From: Planctomycetota bacterium | GTDB lineage: Bacteria; Planctomycetota; Planctomycetia; Gemmatales; Gemmataceae | Assembly (NCBI GenBank): GCA_016195405.1 | Contig: JACPZP010000020.1 | Coordinates: 1-64,000 of the forward strand | Direction of reading: 5' to 3' | DNA: 64,000 nucleotides | In this document: piece after piece, positions 17,921-28,724 of the stretch | Numbering within the stretch: position 1 is the first letter of the stretch | Layout: the number at the start of each line of letters is the position of its first letter | Notes under the pieces: generated by a model | What the model was told of the DNA's origin: nothing | The model's input: the letters and a program-made list of their open reading frames with translations, nothing else | Databases searched by the model: none | Translations under genes and position numbers: made by a program

Positions 17921-18328
17921 GCGTCTTGTGGTGCTGCCGTTGACCAGGGAAACTCGCGCCGATGTAAACGTGGAATTTGTTCGTTCCGAGACATTCGGCT
18001 ATTGCTCGACGATCGCCTTGTTCGAGACGCCAGAGATGTGGTTCTCATTGGTTACTCTATGCCTCTCATAGACACTGCGGCCGGCTTTCTGTTCCGCGGA
18101 GGGCTCCAGAATCAGACCAGCGATATCACCGTGGCCGATTTGGCCCGCAGTGTCGATTGGCTGAACCGCCCGCGGACGGCCGGCGTTTACGTTAAGGGCG
18201 CGTTCTTCAAAACCATCCACACGATTCTCTGCGGGCGCAAGAAGTGGGGACCAGGTGGAAGCGGATGTGGTCCCAAGATCAAGAACTCTACGTGTTTACC
18301 CATCGTCAAACGTGTTCGCCTTCGAGAT
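17921..18328. other. Intergenic with a possible gene remnant
   Basis: About 400 bases between convergent genes. On the + strand, 18002-18200 reads a protein-like stretch containing RDARDVVLIGYSMPLIDTAA. This is reminiscent of the GYSxPxxD strand-turn in SIR2-like domains, but it has no start or full domain. It may be a leftover of a lost gene. Nothing else is visible. Confidence 0.3.
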
Positions 18329-19966
18329 CTAGCGCCCGCCTGCGGCGGCGCCAATGCAGACGAGGTCGTCGGCAGTCCGAAAGACCAAGCGGCCCTCCAC
18401 CACGGCGGGCGAGGCGAGCAGGGGAGAGCCAAGGTCGTTGCGGGCCACGATATCTAGACTGCTGCCCGCGCGGAGGACATAGGTGAGTCCCGACTCAGCA
18501 GGGAAATACATGAAGTCGCCCGCAGCGATTGGCGACGCGGAGAAGTGGTCACTGATCCGCTCCTGGTAGATCAACTTGCCGGTTACGGCGTCGAAGCAGG
18601 TCACGATGCCATTGTCATTGGCGGAATAAAGCCGGCCGCCGACCAGCGCCGGCGTCGGTACGTGTGGCCCGCCGCGCACGGCCCGCCAGACCAGATGCGT
18701 TTCCGTGACATCGCCCGAGCCGCCCGGACGCAGCGCCAATGTCGGGCCATTGCGTCCGGAAACGGAGTAGAGTAAGTCCTTGCCGGTGACGATGGCCGGG
18801 ATGACTTCCTGCGTTGGGCCGTGCAGCGACCAGAGTTCCTTTCCCGTGGCCGGGTCGTAGCCGCGCACGGTTTCGCCGCCGGCAATGACCATCTCGTCGC
18901 GCTCTCCGACGCGCACCACGACCGGCGTTGTCCAGGTCATGGCCCTGGGCCGCATCGCCTCCCACACTTTCTTTCCCGTCCTCTTGTCGAGTGCCAGGAA
19001 GATTGAGTTGGCTTGGTTCTGATCCTGAGCGAGAATCACCAGATCCTTGTAAAGAACCGGACTGGAGCCTGTGCCATGGGTCGTCTTCACCTTCAAGGCG
19101 TCATAATGCCAGAGGAGCTTGCCTTTGAAGTCATAGCAGAGGATGCCGCAAGAGCCCAGAAAGCAGATAACGCGCTCGCCATCGGTAACGGGGGTTGCCG
19201 AGGCGTAGCCGTTCTTATCACGTACACCTGGCTCCGGCGGGCTGACCGGAGCTTGGCGCGTCCAGAGCATACGGCCGTCGGCTCGATGGAAGCATTGGAG
19301 ATGGCGGGCGGCGCCCTTAGCGTCGGAACTGGTGAGGAAAATATGCTCGTCCCAGATGATCGGTGATGAATTGCCGACACCGGGGATCTTCGTTCGCCAG
19401 ACGATGTTGCGGCCATCCTTGTCCCACGTGAGCGGCAAGGCGGTCGCGCCAGCATCGCCCTGTCCGCTGGGACCACGGAAGCGCGGCCACTGGCGCTCGG
19501 CGCCTGGACTCGGCAGCACGATTGACAGGGCCGCCGCGGCAGCCGCGGGTTTGGCGGTCACGGTGCCCGCAATCTCAGCCGTGACTCCCTTATCGAAGGG
19601 TGGCACGACCTTGTAGCGGCGATAGCCGTCACGCATGAGTTCCAGATAGTCGTCCCGAATTTTCGCGCGACGCTCATACGCCCGCTTCAAGAGCGGCTCG
19701 GCCAGCACCTTTTCTTTGCCGCCATGTTTTTCGAGAAAGCTCTGGGCATTGTCGGCGGTGGCCACGCGCTGCCATTCCGCGGCCAGATCCGTGATGAGCA
19801 TTTTCTCTAGAACGAGCTGACGATATTTTTCGTTCTTGACGTCTCCCGCCAGGACCTTGCTTTGCGGATCAAGCGGATACTTGTCGTCGGCCTCGTCCGC
19901 ACGCAGCGCGGGCAACAGCACGAAAAAGGACAATAACACAACGCGGATGTGCCAACGGGAGGACAC
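18329..19966 (-). CDS. PQQ-like beta-propeller protein (BamB-like fold)
   Basis: A 545-residue exported protein. A GTG start at 19966 with GGAG upstream gives a signal peptide (VVLLSFFVLLPALRA). Residues about 25-140 form a helical region rich in charged residues. From about 155 (QWPRFRGPSGQGDA) to the end there is an eight-bladed PQQ-type propeller with repeats such as GVGNSSPIIWDEHIFLTS, GTGSSPVLYKDLVILAQD and ASPIAAGDFMYFPAES. The same fold is used by BamB and by quinoprotein dehydrogenases, but no dehydrogenase active-site Asp-Glu pair is evident. The 'outer membrane biogenesis protein BamB' label common in planctomycetes should be read as fold only. Confidence 0.85.
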   Translation of the reverse strand: MSSRWHIRVVLLSFFVLLPALRADEADDKYPLDPQSKVLAGDVKNEKYRQLVLEKMLITDLAAEWQRVATADNAQSFLEKHGGKEKVLAEPLLKRAYERRAKIRDDYLELMRDGYRRYKVVPPFDKGVTAEIAGTVTAKPAAAAAALSIVLPSPGAERQWPRFRGPSGQGDAGATALPLTWDKDGRNIVWRTKIPGVGNSSPIIWDEHIFLTSSDAKGAARHLQCFHRADGRMLWTRQAPVSPPEPGVRDKNGYASATPVTDGERVICFLGSCGILCYDFKGKLLWHYDALKVKTTHGTGSSPVLYKDLVILAQDQNQANSIFLALDKRTGKKVWEAMRPRAMTWTTPVVVRVGERDEMVIAGGETVRGYDPATGKELWSLHGPTQEVIPAIVTGKDLLYSVSGRNGPTLALRPGGSGDVTETHLVWRAVRGGPHVPTPALVGGRLYSANDNGIVTCFDAVTGKLIYQERISDHFSASPIAAGDFMYFPAESGLTYVLRAGSSLDIVARNDLGSPLLASPAVVEGRLVFRTADDLVCIGAAAGGR

Positions 19967-19990
19967 GGGAGCATCTCCACAATTTGAGAT

Positions 19991-20287
19991 TCACAAAGCG
20001 ACGGGCAGCGCTTGGCGGGCCATCGCTTCGATTAGAGCCTGTGAACGGTTCAAGGGCAACGAAAAAGGGGCGGCCGTACCAACATCGACATTGCGAAACA
20101 CCCGGGCATCAGCCGCAAGACGTTGGACGTCCACCGCAGTAAAAGTCTTCGTGGCCTCGACCTTGAAGACGTTCAGGATTTCCGGCCAATAGCCCTGGGG
20201 CGCCGGCCGGAAACGACCGCAGACTGGAACGCGTCCTCGAAGAACGCTAGGCGGTGTCGTCAATTCGCTTGTGAAACCACCGAGCAA
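19991..20287 (-). CDS. Doubtful small reading frame
   Basis: A 98-codon frame in the 348-base gap between two minus-strand genes. The stretch LNVFKVEATKTFTAVDVQRL looks protein-like, but there is no signal peptide, recognised motif or good ribosome site. It could be the 3' remnant of a lost gene. Treated as uncertain. Confidence 0.25.
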   Translation of the reverse strand: MLGGFTSELTTPPSVLRGRVPVCGRFRPAPQGYWPEILNVFKVEATKTFTAVDVQRLAADARVFRNVDVGTAAPFSLPLNRSQALIEAMARQALPVAL

Positions 20288-20314
20288 GGCAGGAGACGAG
20301 TACGTTGTGTGGAA

Positions 20315-21919
20315 TTAATTCGATTTGGGCGTTAACACCTGTCCCGCCGGGATCGCGATCATTCGTCCCTCGTCCACGACCACGTTTCCATTGATGATCA
20401 CATACGGGATACCGCGTGGATGCCGATGTGGATCGCTGAAAGTTGCCTCGTCATTCACATTCGCTGGATCGAAAATCGTGAGATCCGCCGCGAAACCGCG
20501 ACAAATCAGGCCGCGATTCTCGAAACCGAGTTTCGCCGCGGAAAGGCCAGTCATCTTGTGGACTGCCGTCTCCAGCGGGAAAAGCTTCATATCACGGCAA
20601 TACGTCCCCAAGACGCGCGGGAAAGTGCCGTAGGTGCGCGGGTGCGGCCTTCCGGAAAATGGGCCCGGGCCGGCGGTCAGCGTGATCGAGTCGGAGCCAA
20701 CCATTACGTGCGGATGGGCCAGCACCTTTTTCACGTTGTCGGGGCTTTGGGTAAACGTCACCATCGAGACGCCGGCGCGTTCAGCCAACACCAATTCCAT
20801 CATCGCCTCGGGCGGGGACTTGCCCGTTTGTCGCGCCAGGTCCGCGAGATTCATCCCTTCGAGGTCGCGCCGGGAGCATGAGGCGATAGCGATTTCGTCC
20901 CAACCGACCGTGCCGCCGTGGCCTCCCCATCGGCCATCCTTCAAGAAGCATTCCGCGAGAACGCGGCGGCGCATCTCTGGTTCTCGCAGGCGCGCGAGGC
21001 ATTTCTCAATGCCACCGTCGTGCATCCAGCCCGGAAGCAGATTATCCATCTTGGTCGACCCGGCCGCGTAGGGATAGACGTCGCCGGTGACGTCGAGACC
21101 GCGCGATCGAGCTTCGTCGATCATTGCCAGGACGCGATCGAGCTTGTCCCAGTTCTCGCGACCCGAAGCCTTGACGTGTGAAATCTGCACGGGTACGCCC
21201 GCCTCCTCGCCAATCTGGATCGCCTCGGCAATCGCCTCCAGGAGCGTATGGGCTTCGCCGCGGATGTGCGAACAATAGATGCCGCCGCGCCCGGCCATGC
21301 GGCGTGAGAGACCGATCAACTCCTCCGTGGAGCCATACTCGCTGGGTGGATAGACCAGCCCCGTGGACAGGCCGAATGCGCCCGCGGCCAGCGCTTCATC
21401 GAGCAGGCCGGCCATGCATTCGATCTCAACATCGGTCGCGGCTCGCTTGTCCGCTCCGACGGCCGCAAGGCGCAAGGCGCCGTGGCCGACGAAGTGGGCG
21501 ACGTTGAGCGCGACCCCGAGGCGACGCAGATGATCGAGATACTGTCGAAAAGTTTCCCAGCAAATATCCAAATCGGCGCCCAGGCCCGCCGCCCAGTCGT
21601 GAACGGCCTTCTCGCGTCCAGGGACGACCGGCGCCGGCGAAAAGCTGCACATTCCGACGACTTCGGTGGTCACTCCTTGCCGTACCTTCGACTCGGCTGA
21701 CGGGCACTTGTGATAGACAAGATCGGAGTGGGCGTGCATGTCGATAAAGCCAGGCGCGACGGCCAGGCCGGCGGCATCGATCAAGCGTTCGGCGTCGCCT
21801 TGGAGATTCTGGCCAACCGCAGCGATGCAGTCGCCCTCCACGCCAACGTCCGCTATGACGCCGGGCGTATTGCTACCATCGATAACCGTGCCGCCGCGAA
21901 TCAGAAGGGACCAGGCCAT
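20315..21919 (-). CDS. N-acyl-D-amino-acid deacylase (D-aminoacylase)
   Basis: A 534-residue amidohydrolase-superfamily enzyme that hydrolyses N-acyl-D-amino acids to D-amino acids and a carboxylate. The start MAWSLLIRGGTVIDG at 21919 follows a GAGGAA site; earlier ATGs at 21952 and upstream only add non-homologous residues. The metal-binding motif DMHAHSD lies near residue 63, VGMCSFSPAP provides the family Cys, and further ligands are in YCSHIRGE and VQISHVKASG. The C-terminal composite beta-sandwich contains ADLTIFDP. The enzyme is cytosolic and probably contributes to recycling of D-amino acids from peptidoglycan or the environment. Confidence 0.9.
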   Translation of the reverse strand: MAWSLLIRGGTVIDGSNTPGVIADVGVEGDCIAAVGQNLQGDAERLIDAAGLAVAPGFIDMHAHSDLVYHKCPSAESKVRQGVTTEVVGMCSFSPAPVVPGREKAVHDWAAGLGADLDICWETFRQYLDHLRRLGVALNVAHFVGHGALRLAAVGADKRAATDVEIECMAGLLDEALAAGAFGLSTGLVYPPSEYGSTEELIGLSRRMAGRGGIYCSHIRGEAHTLLEAIAEAIQIGEEAGVPVQISHVKASGRENWDKLDRVLAMIDEARSRGLDVTGDVYPYAAGSTKMDNLLPGWMHDGGIEKCLARLREPEMRRRVLAECFLKDGRWGGHGGTVGWDEIAIASCSRRDLEGMNLADLARQTGKSPPEAMMELVLAERAGVSMVTFTQSPDNVKKVLAHPHVMVGSDSITLTAGPGPFSGRPHPRTYGTFPRVLGTYCRDMKLFPLETAVHKMTGLSAAKLGFENRGLICRGFAADLTIFDPANVNDEATFSDPHRHPRGIPYVIINGNVVVDEGRMIAIPAGQVLTPKSN

Positions 21920-21986
21920 TGGCTTCCTCGAAAAAAACTCTCTCAGCGCCATCGTCACATGAAGCAACTCGCGGATCAAGCCCCGG

Positions 21987-22247
21987 CTATTCCGGCATTT
22001 GATTGAACCAGGGGTCGTAGAATTCCGCGTACTCAGACTCGCCACGCCGCCGGCCGGAGATGCTGGGCGGCTGAGAGATTTGTTGGGGCCCTGCCTGAAT
22101 ATGTGCGGCATACTCCTTTTCCCATTGTTCCAAGTGCGGTCCCAGACGCGTGTGCGCGCCGACGACCGCGGGCCAAGACGACCAGTCCACCTGCACCGGG
22201 ATAAGGAGCTGACCGACCCGGTCCTGCGGAGAACGAAAGCCTCGCAT
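21987..22247 (-). CDS. Doubtful 86-residue frame upstream of D-aminoacylase
   Basis: A minus-strand frame ending YAEFYDPWFNQMPE, with PVQVDWSSWPAVVGAHTRL in the middle. The aromatic-rich composition looks protein-like, but the ATG at 22247 lacks a ribosome site and no family is recognised. It may be a fragment or a small gene upstream of the D-aminoacylase. The rest of 21920-22699 holds only the repeats at 22511-22598 and the presumed promoter of the PEP synthase gene. Confidence 0.3.
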   Translation of the reverse strand: MRGFRSPQDRVGQLLIPVQVDWSSWPAVVGAHTRLGPHLEQWEKEYAAHIQAGPQQISQPPSISGRRRGESEYAEFYDPWFNQMPE

Positions 22248-22510
22248 AAGTCCGTGCCGTGCGCCCGAGTATGAAGATCACCGCTCAATCGCACGTGCCA
22301 AAGACGCGTGCGAATGTTTCCTCATCGGTGCCGCTTAGATCAATCAATCGTCTTCCTTTGGCTACATCGAAACTACGGCTTGAGCGAAAACGCGACTTGC
22401 GGGGTCATTCTATCCCGCCGACGCGCGCTGCGGACTGTGCGAATCCGTCCAAGGTGTGCCAAGTTGGACCAGTCACGCCAATGCTTCATAGATCCTCGAA
22501 TGACAGTAGC

Positions 22511-22598
22511 TGAACTCGTCAGAGTTCGGCTTACTCCGAATTCTCACGAATTCGGCTACAGAGTGCGGTCTAACCCGAATTCTGACGAATTCGGCTAC
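22511..22598. repeat. Three CCGAATTC-type palindromes
   Basis: Two near-identical 24-base units (CCGAATTCTCACGAATTCGG and CCGAATTCTGACGAATTCGG, each followed by CTAC) are at 22536-22559 and 22575-22598. A diverged third unit in the same layout is at about 22511-22534. Each unit is a palindrome able to form a stem of about 8 bp. They lie 100-190 bases upstream of the PEP synthase start. This looks like a REP family of the genome rather than a specific operator. Confidence 0.8.
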
Positions 22599-22699
22599 AA
22601 GATCCGCTTTGACATGATTTCGACGGCCGCTCGTTGCGGTACGAGAGTTGCCATAGGTCGTAAGCCAGGACTGCAACTCGATTATCTTGGTCCACCGCC

Positions 22700-25138
<2,439 letters not shown>

Positions 25139-25167
25139 ATTACACCTATTTCCAAAAGGAGCGGCCC

Positions 25168-25605
25168 ATGTTCGCGATCAAAACCATCTTGCATCCCACG
25201 GATTTCTCACCGCGGTCCCAGGCGGCGTTTGAGATGGCGTGTTCCCTGGCGCGCGAACGCCAGGCGCGGCTTGTATTGCTGCACGTGGTCGAAGTGCCGC
25301 TGGTCGTGCAAAGCGGCGTCATGACGCCTCCGCCTCCGCCGCCACCGGAGGAGGAAAAGAACGCCGCTTGGAGCAAAATCAAAGCCATCAAAGCGCCGGA
25401 CAACTCCATTGCGCTTGATTATCGCGTGGTAATGGGCGACGTGGGAACGTCGATCCTGGACGTCGCCAAGGAAGTCCACGCCGATCTCATCGTTCTGGGC
25501 ACGCATGGCCGCACCGGTCTGAGCCGCCTCCTGATGGGCAGCGTCGCCGAGAAAGTCGTGCGCAACGCGGCGTGTCCCGTGCTTACCCTAAAGACGCCAG
25601 CGTAA
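25168..25605 (+). CDS. Universal stress protein (UspA family)
   Basis: A 145-residue single-domain Usp. It starts MFAIKTILHPTDFSP and has an ATP-binding signature GTHGRTGLSRLLMGSVAEKV (G-2x-G-9x-G-S) near residues 113-132, so it is probably the ATP-binding type. A run of seven prolines at about residues 54-60 (PPPPPPPEEE) interrupts the usual loop and is unusual. Site AAAGGAG lies upstream of the ATG. It sits between PEP synthase and the candidate selenoprotein, all within one probable operon. Confidence 0.92.
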   Translation: MFAIKTILHPTDFSPRSQAAFEMACSLARERQARLVLLHVVEVPLVVQSGVMTPPPPPPPEEEKNAAWSKIKAIKAPDNSIALDYRVVMGDVGTSILDVAKEVHADLIVLGTHGRTGLSRLLMGSVAEKVVRNAACPVLTLKTPA

Positions 25606-25660
25606 CAATATCCCAAAAGAAGTTACTCCTCTCGATTTCGAAAATTCCGAGGACGCAGCC

Positions 25661-25921
25661 ATGATCTCCTTTTCTGACTGGTTTGTACCGGCTCTGATCG
25701 GAGCGACTTTCACCCTGCTCGGCGCCGTGAAGATCTACGGCTTATCCAGAGGAGTCGTCGGCGGCGCCGACAAGCCGTTTGTCACGAGACTCTGCGGCAC
25801 GTGACCGACCTGGGAGAGCCGCGGTCTGCGGCTGGGTGTGCCGCTGCTTTTTTTGGCGGTTGGATTGGTCAACCTCGGTTGGCTTGCGTGGGTTCTATGG
25901 TCAGGCAGCTATCAACAATAA
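25661..25921 (+). CDS. Small membrane protein with in-frame TGA; candidate selenoprotein
   Basis: The frame opens with ATG at 25661 (GAGGA site 9 bases upstream), reads 47 codons, meets TGA at 25802-25804, and in the same frame reads 38 more codons to TAA at 25919. Both halves look like one protein: hydrophobic segment about residues 7-28 (DWFVPALIGATFTLLGAVKI), a basic loop, then a second hydrophobic segment about 60-81 (GVPLLFLAVGLVNLGWLAW). The TGA falls in RLCGT-TGA-PTW, giving a CxxU redox-like motif if read as selenocysteine, or CxxC if the codon were TGC. A hairpin with a GGTCT loop lies at the right distance (25817-25833). If TGA is a plain stop, the gene is a 47-residue fragment or pseudogene. 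The redox role and selenocysteine are inference; the frame and hairpin are seen directly. Confidence 0.6.
25817..25833 (+). promoter_or_regulatory. SECIS-like hairpin
   Basis: Directly after the in-frame TGA (12 bases downstream) the DNA reads AGCCGC-GGTCT-GCGGCT, a perfect 6-bp stem with a five-base loop. The loop begins 18 bases after the TGA. From memory, the E. coli fdhF SECIS has the same GGUCU at the same 18-base distance, and bacterial SECIS elements generally need a G within the first two loop bases, 16-37 bases from UGA. The bulged U of fdhF is not present here. The hairpin lies within coding sequence, as in bacteria. Confidence 0.55.
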
Positions 25922-25932
25922 GAGAGAGACAC

Positions 25933-28626
25933 GTGGGAGGGACCGCCCTGAACGATGAGCGCGTGATCCTGCGCGACGGCTCGACGGCACACATCCGCGT
26001 GGCCGGTCCGGACGATGTGGATCGCCTTGGCGCGTTCTTCGCAGGTCTTTCGCCCGAATCGCGGCGCAGCCGATTCTTCTCCGTCGCCCCTCCCAAGCCG
26101 GATTTCGTCGCCACCTTGTGCCGGGACAATGCACGGGACGCCTGCTTGACTTTGATCGTTACGCGCATCCGCGACGGACAATCCCATATCGTGGCGACGG
26201 GATCCTATCTGGCTCTGGACGAGAGCACGGCCGAGGTCGCATTCGCCGTCGATGATTCCCTACATGGCAAAGGCTTGGCCACAGTGCTTCTGGAGCGGTT
26301 GGCCCAGGAAGCCCGCCGTCAGGGATTCGCGCACTTTTGGGCGCTGACGAAGGCCGACAACCGGGCCATGCGCGATGTATTTCTCGAATCCGGCTTCGAC
26401 GTTCAGGAAAAAGCCGAAGGCAACGAAGTCGTCGTCGATCTCGCGGTGCTCCCCAGTGAAGCAGGACAAGCGCGCATCGAAGAACGCCAGCGGCTTGCGA
26501 CCGTGGCGGCCCTCGGACGATTTTTTCGACCCGAATCCGTGGCTGTCGTCGGCGCGTCCCGCGATCCCGAAAGCATCGGCGCCCGCGTGCTTCAGGCCCT
26601 GATTGAGGGCCAGTTTCATGGCCGCATCTTTCCCGTCAATCCGAAGGCGGCCGAGCTGCGCGGCCTGAATGCGTACCCCGCTGTGAATGCGCTGCCCGAG
26701 ACACCGACTTTGGCGATCATCGCCGTGCCTGCCCATGCCGTTCTCAATGTCGTCGATGACTGTGCGCGCCGGGGCGTACGCGCCATGATTATTCTTTCGG
26801 CAGGCTTTGCAGAGGTCGACGGCTCTGGAACGGATCTGCAGCGGCAGCTATTGGAGAAGGTGCGCGGCCACGGCATCAGCCTCATCGGTCCCAACTGCCT
26901 GGGTCTGCTTTCCACGGCGCCGGACGTTCGGCTCAACGCGACTTTCCTAGTGGGCTTGCCGCCGCAGGGCGCCGTGGCGATGTCGTCGGACAGCGGCGCG
27001 CTGGGCGTGGCGCTCCTCTCGGCCACCGAGCACTACGATCTCGGCATCTCCAGTTTCGTCAGCGTCGGCAACCGCGCGGATATTTCCAGCAACGATCTTT
27101 TGGAGTATTGGGAACAGGACGAAGCGACAAAAGTGATCCTTTTGTACCTCGAGTCGTTCGGCAATCCGCGCCGTTTCGCCCGCATCGTCCGCCGCACCTC
27201 ACGGCAAAAGCCCATAGTCGCCGTCAAGGCCGGACGCACCGGGGCCGGTCGCCGCGCCGCCGGTTCGCACACTGCGGCCCTCGCTGCCAGCGAGCAAGGC
27301 GTCGACGCCCTCTTCGGGCAGACCGGCGTCATCCGGGCCGACACGCTCCAGGAAATGTTCGAAATCGGCACGGCCCTGGCGAACCAGCCTTTGCCGAAGG
27401 GCCGCCGCGTGGGCATCGTCACCAACGCCGGCGGCCCCGGCATCCTCTGCGCCGACGCTTGTGAAGCCGGCGGCTTGGAGCTTCCGCAACTTTCCCAGAA
27501 AACGCGCAACCAGCTCGCGGCTTTCCTTCCTCCGACCGCCAGCCTTGCAAACCCGGTGGACACGATTGCTTCCGCGGGCGCCGACGAATTTCGCAAGACC
27601 GTCTCGACGGTGCTTCAATCGGGCGAAGTTGATTGCTTGATTGTCATCTACGTCTCGATCGGCGGACCCTACGTGAAAGCGATTCCAGACGCCATCGCCC
27701 TAGCGGTCTGTTCGGTCCGCGACTCCGCCGCCCGCGACATACCCGTTCTCGCCTGCCTGATGCCCGATCAAAACGTTCACCATCTCCCCATTCGCGATCA
27801 CGACCGCATTCCGTGTTATGCCTATCCGGAAGCCGCCGCCAGGGCGCTCAGCAAGGCCGCGGCGTACGCAAGTTGGCGCTCGCAGCCCGCGAGCGCCGTT
27901 CCGCGCTTCGCGGACATTGATTTTCAGATCATTCGCTCTGTGTGCCGCAAGGCTTTGCACGAGCGCGGCAGCGGTTGGCTTTCGACGGAGGAAACTCGCC
28001 GAGTCCTTTCTCTGCTGCAAGCGCCCTTGGCCCCGGGCGGCGTGGCGGCAACGGCGGAGCTAGCGGTTGACATCGCTCGTCGCATCGGTTTCCCGGTGGC
28101 GGTGAAGCTCGCCTCGCACGAACTCGTGCACAAGACCGAGATCGGCTGCGTCCATCTCAATTTGCCCAACGAAGCCGCGGTCCGGCTGGCATTCAACGAT
28201 ATCGAAGACCGGTTGCAGAGGAGAAATGAGCGGAAGTTCATGGAAGGCGTTCTCGTAGAGCGCATGATCGCCGGCGGCGCCGAAGTCATGATCGGCAAGA
28301 CGCACGACCCCGTCTTCGGCCCGCTCGTCGCCTTTGGCTTGGGCGGCATTCACGTCGAAATCCTCGGCGACGTCTGCTTTCGCGTCACCCCGCTCACCGA
28401 GCGCGACGCCGCCGGCATGATCCGCTCCATCCGCGGCATCAAGCTCCTCGAAGGCTACCGCGGCCATCCCCCAGCCGATTTGCCCGCCCTCGAGAATCTT
28501 CTCCTCCGAATCTCACAGCTCGTCGAGGAGATTCCCGAAATCGACGAGCTGGACTTGAACCCCGTCATCGCATTGCCGCCGGGACAGGGCTGCCGCATCG
28601 TGGACGCACGTGTGCACGTCAAGTAA
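25933..28626 (+). CDS. GNAT / NDP-forming acyl-CoA synthetase fusion (Pat-like)
   Basis: An 897-residue fusion. Residues about 5-165 form a GNAT acetyltransferase (LRDGSTAHIRVAGPDD, with acetyl-CoA loop HGKGLATVLLERLA). Residues about 195-650 are CoA-binding and ligase domains of the NDP-forming acetyl-CoA synthetase family, with phospho-His candidate His446 in GSHTAALAAS. Residues about 680-890 are an ATP-grasp domain (FPVAVKLASHELVHKTEIG). This resembles protein lysine acetyltransferases of the Pat type but with GNAT at the N-terminus, as in actinobacteria. Such enzymes acetylate acetyl-CoA synthetase and other metabolic enzymes. I chose GTG 25933 (AGAGAGAG upstream, 11 bases after the preceding frame); ATG 25897 is an alternative. 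Confidence 0.85.
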   Translation: MGGTALNDERVILRDGSTAHIRVAGPDDVDRLGAFFAGLSPESRRSRFFSVAPPKPDFVATLCRDNARDACLTLIVTRIRDGQSHIVATGSYLALDESTAEVAFAVDDSLHGKGLATVLLERLAQEARRQGFAHFWALTKADNRAMRDVFLESGFDVQEKAEGNEVVVDLAVLPSEAGQARIEERQRLATVAALGRFFRPESVAVVGASRDPESIGARVLQALIEGQFHGRIFPVNPKAAELRGLNAYPAVNALPETPTLAIIAVPAHAVLNVVDDCARRGVRAMIILSAGFAEVDGSGTDLQRQLLEKVRGHGISLIGPNCLGLLSTAPDVRLNATFLVGLPPQGAVAMSSDSGALGVALLSATEHYDLGISSFVSVGNRADISSNDLLEYWEQDEATKVILLYLESFGNPRRFARIVRRTSRQKPIVAVKAGRTGAGRRAAGSHTAALAASEQGVDALFGQTGVIRADTLQEMFEIGTALANQPLPKGRRVGIVTNAGGPGILCADACEAGGLELPQLSQKTRNQLAAFLPPTASLANPVDTIASAGADEFRKTVSTVLQSGEVDCLIVIYVSIGGPYVKAIPDAIALAVCSVRDSAARDIPVLACLMPDQNVHHLPIRDHDRIPCYAYPEAAARALSKAAAYASWRSQPASAVPRFADIDFQIIRSVCRKALHERGSGWLSTEETRRVLSLLQAPLAPGGVAATAELAVDIARRIGFPVAVKLASHELVHKTEIGCVHLNLPNEAAVRLAFNDIEDRLQRRNERKFMEGVLVERMIAGGAEVMIGKTHDPVFGPLVAFGLGGIHVEILGDVCFRVTPLTERDAAGMIRSIRGIKLLEGYRGHPPADLPALENLLLRISQLVEEIPEIDELDLNPVIALPPGQGCRIVDARVHVK

Positions 28627-28633
28627 ACCTTCC

Positions 28634-28694
28634 CCCTCTCCCCCGCCTGGAGGGAAGAAATCGCTCGCAACAACTGCATCGGCGGGGGAGAGGG
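28634..28694. repeat. Inverted repeat of the CCCTCTCCCCC type
   Basis: The 14-base arm CCCTCTCCCCCGCC at 28634-28647 is repeated in perfect inverse at 28681-28694, 33 bases apart, and is followed by GGCCGGGGTGAGGGGG. It lies between the convergent Pat-like and ankyrin genes. The type is a widespread bacterial REP palindrome; a related copy is inside the RND gene at 56914-56953. It may also serve as a transcript end for both genes. Confidence 0.7.
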
Positions 28695-28724
28695 CCGGGG
28701 TGAGGGGGATGCTCGTGATTGCCG

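Noticed and set aside
25801-25932. GTG at 25801 as the start of the Pat-like protein
   Set aside because: The added residues have no family similarity and would overlap the second half of the small membrane protein; a GTG at 25933 with a ribosome site fits better.
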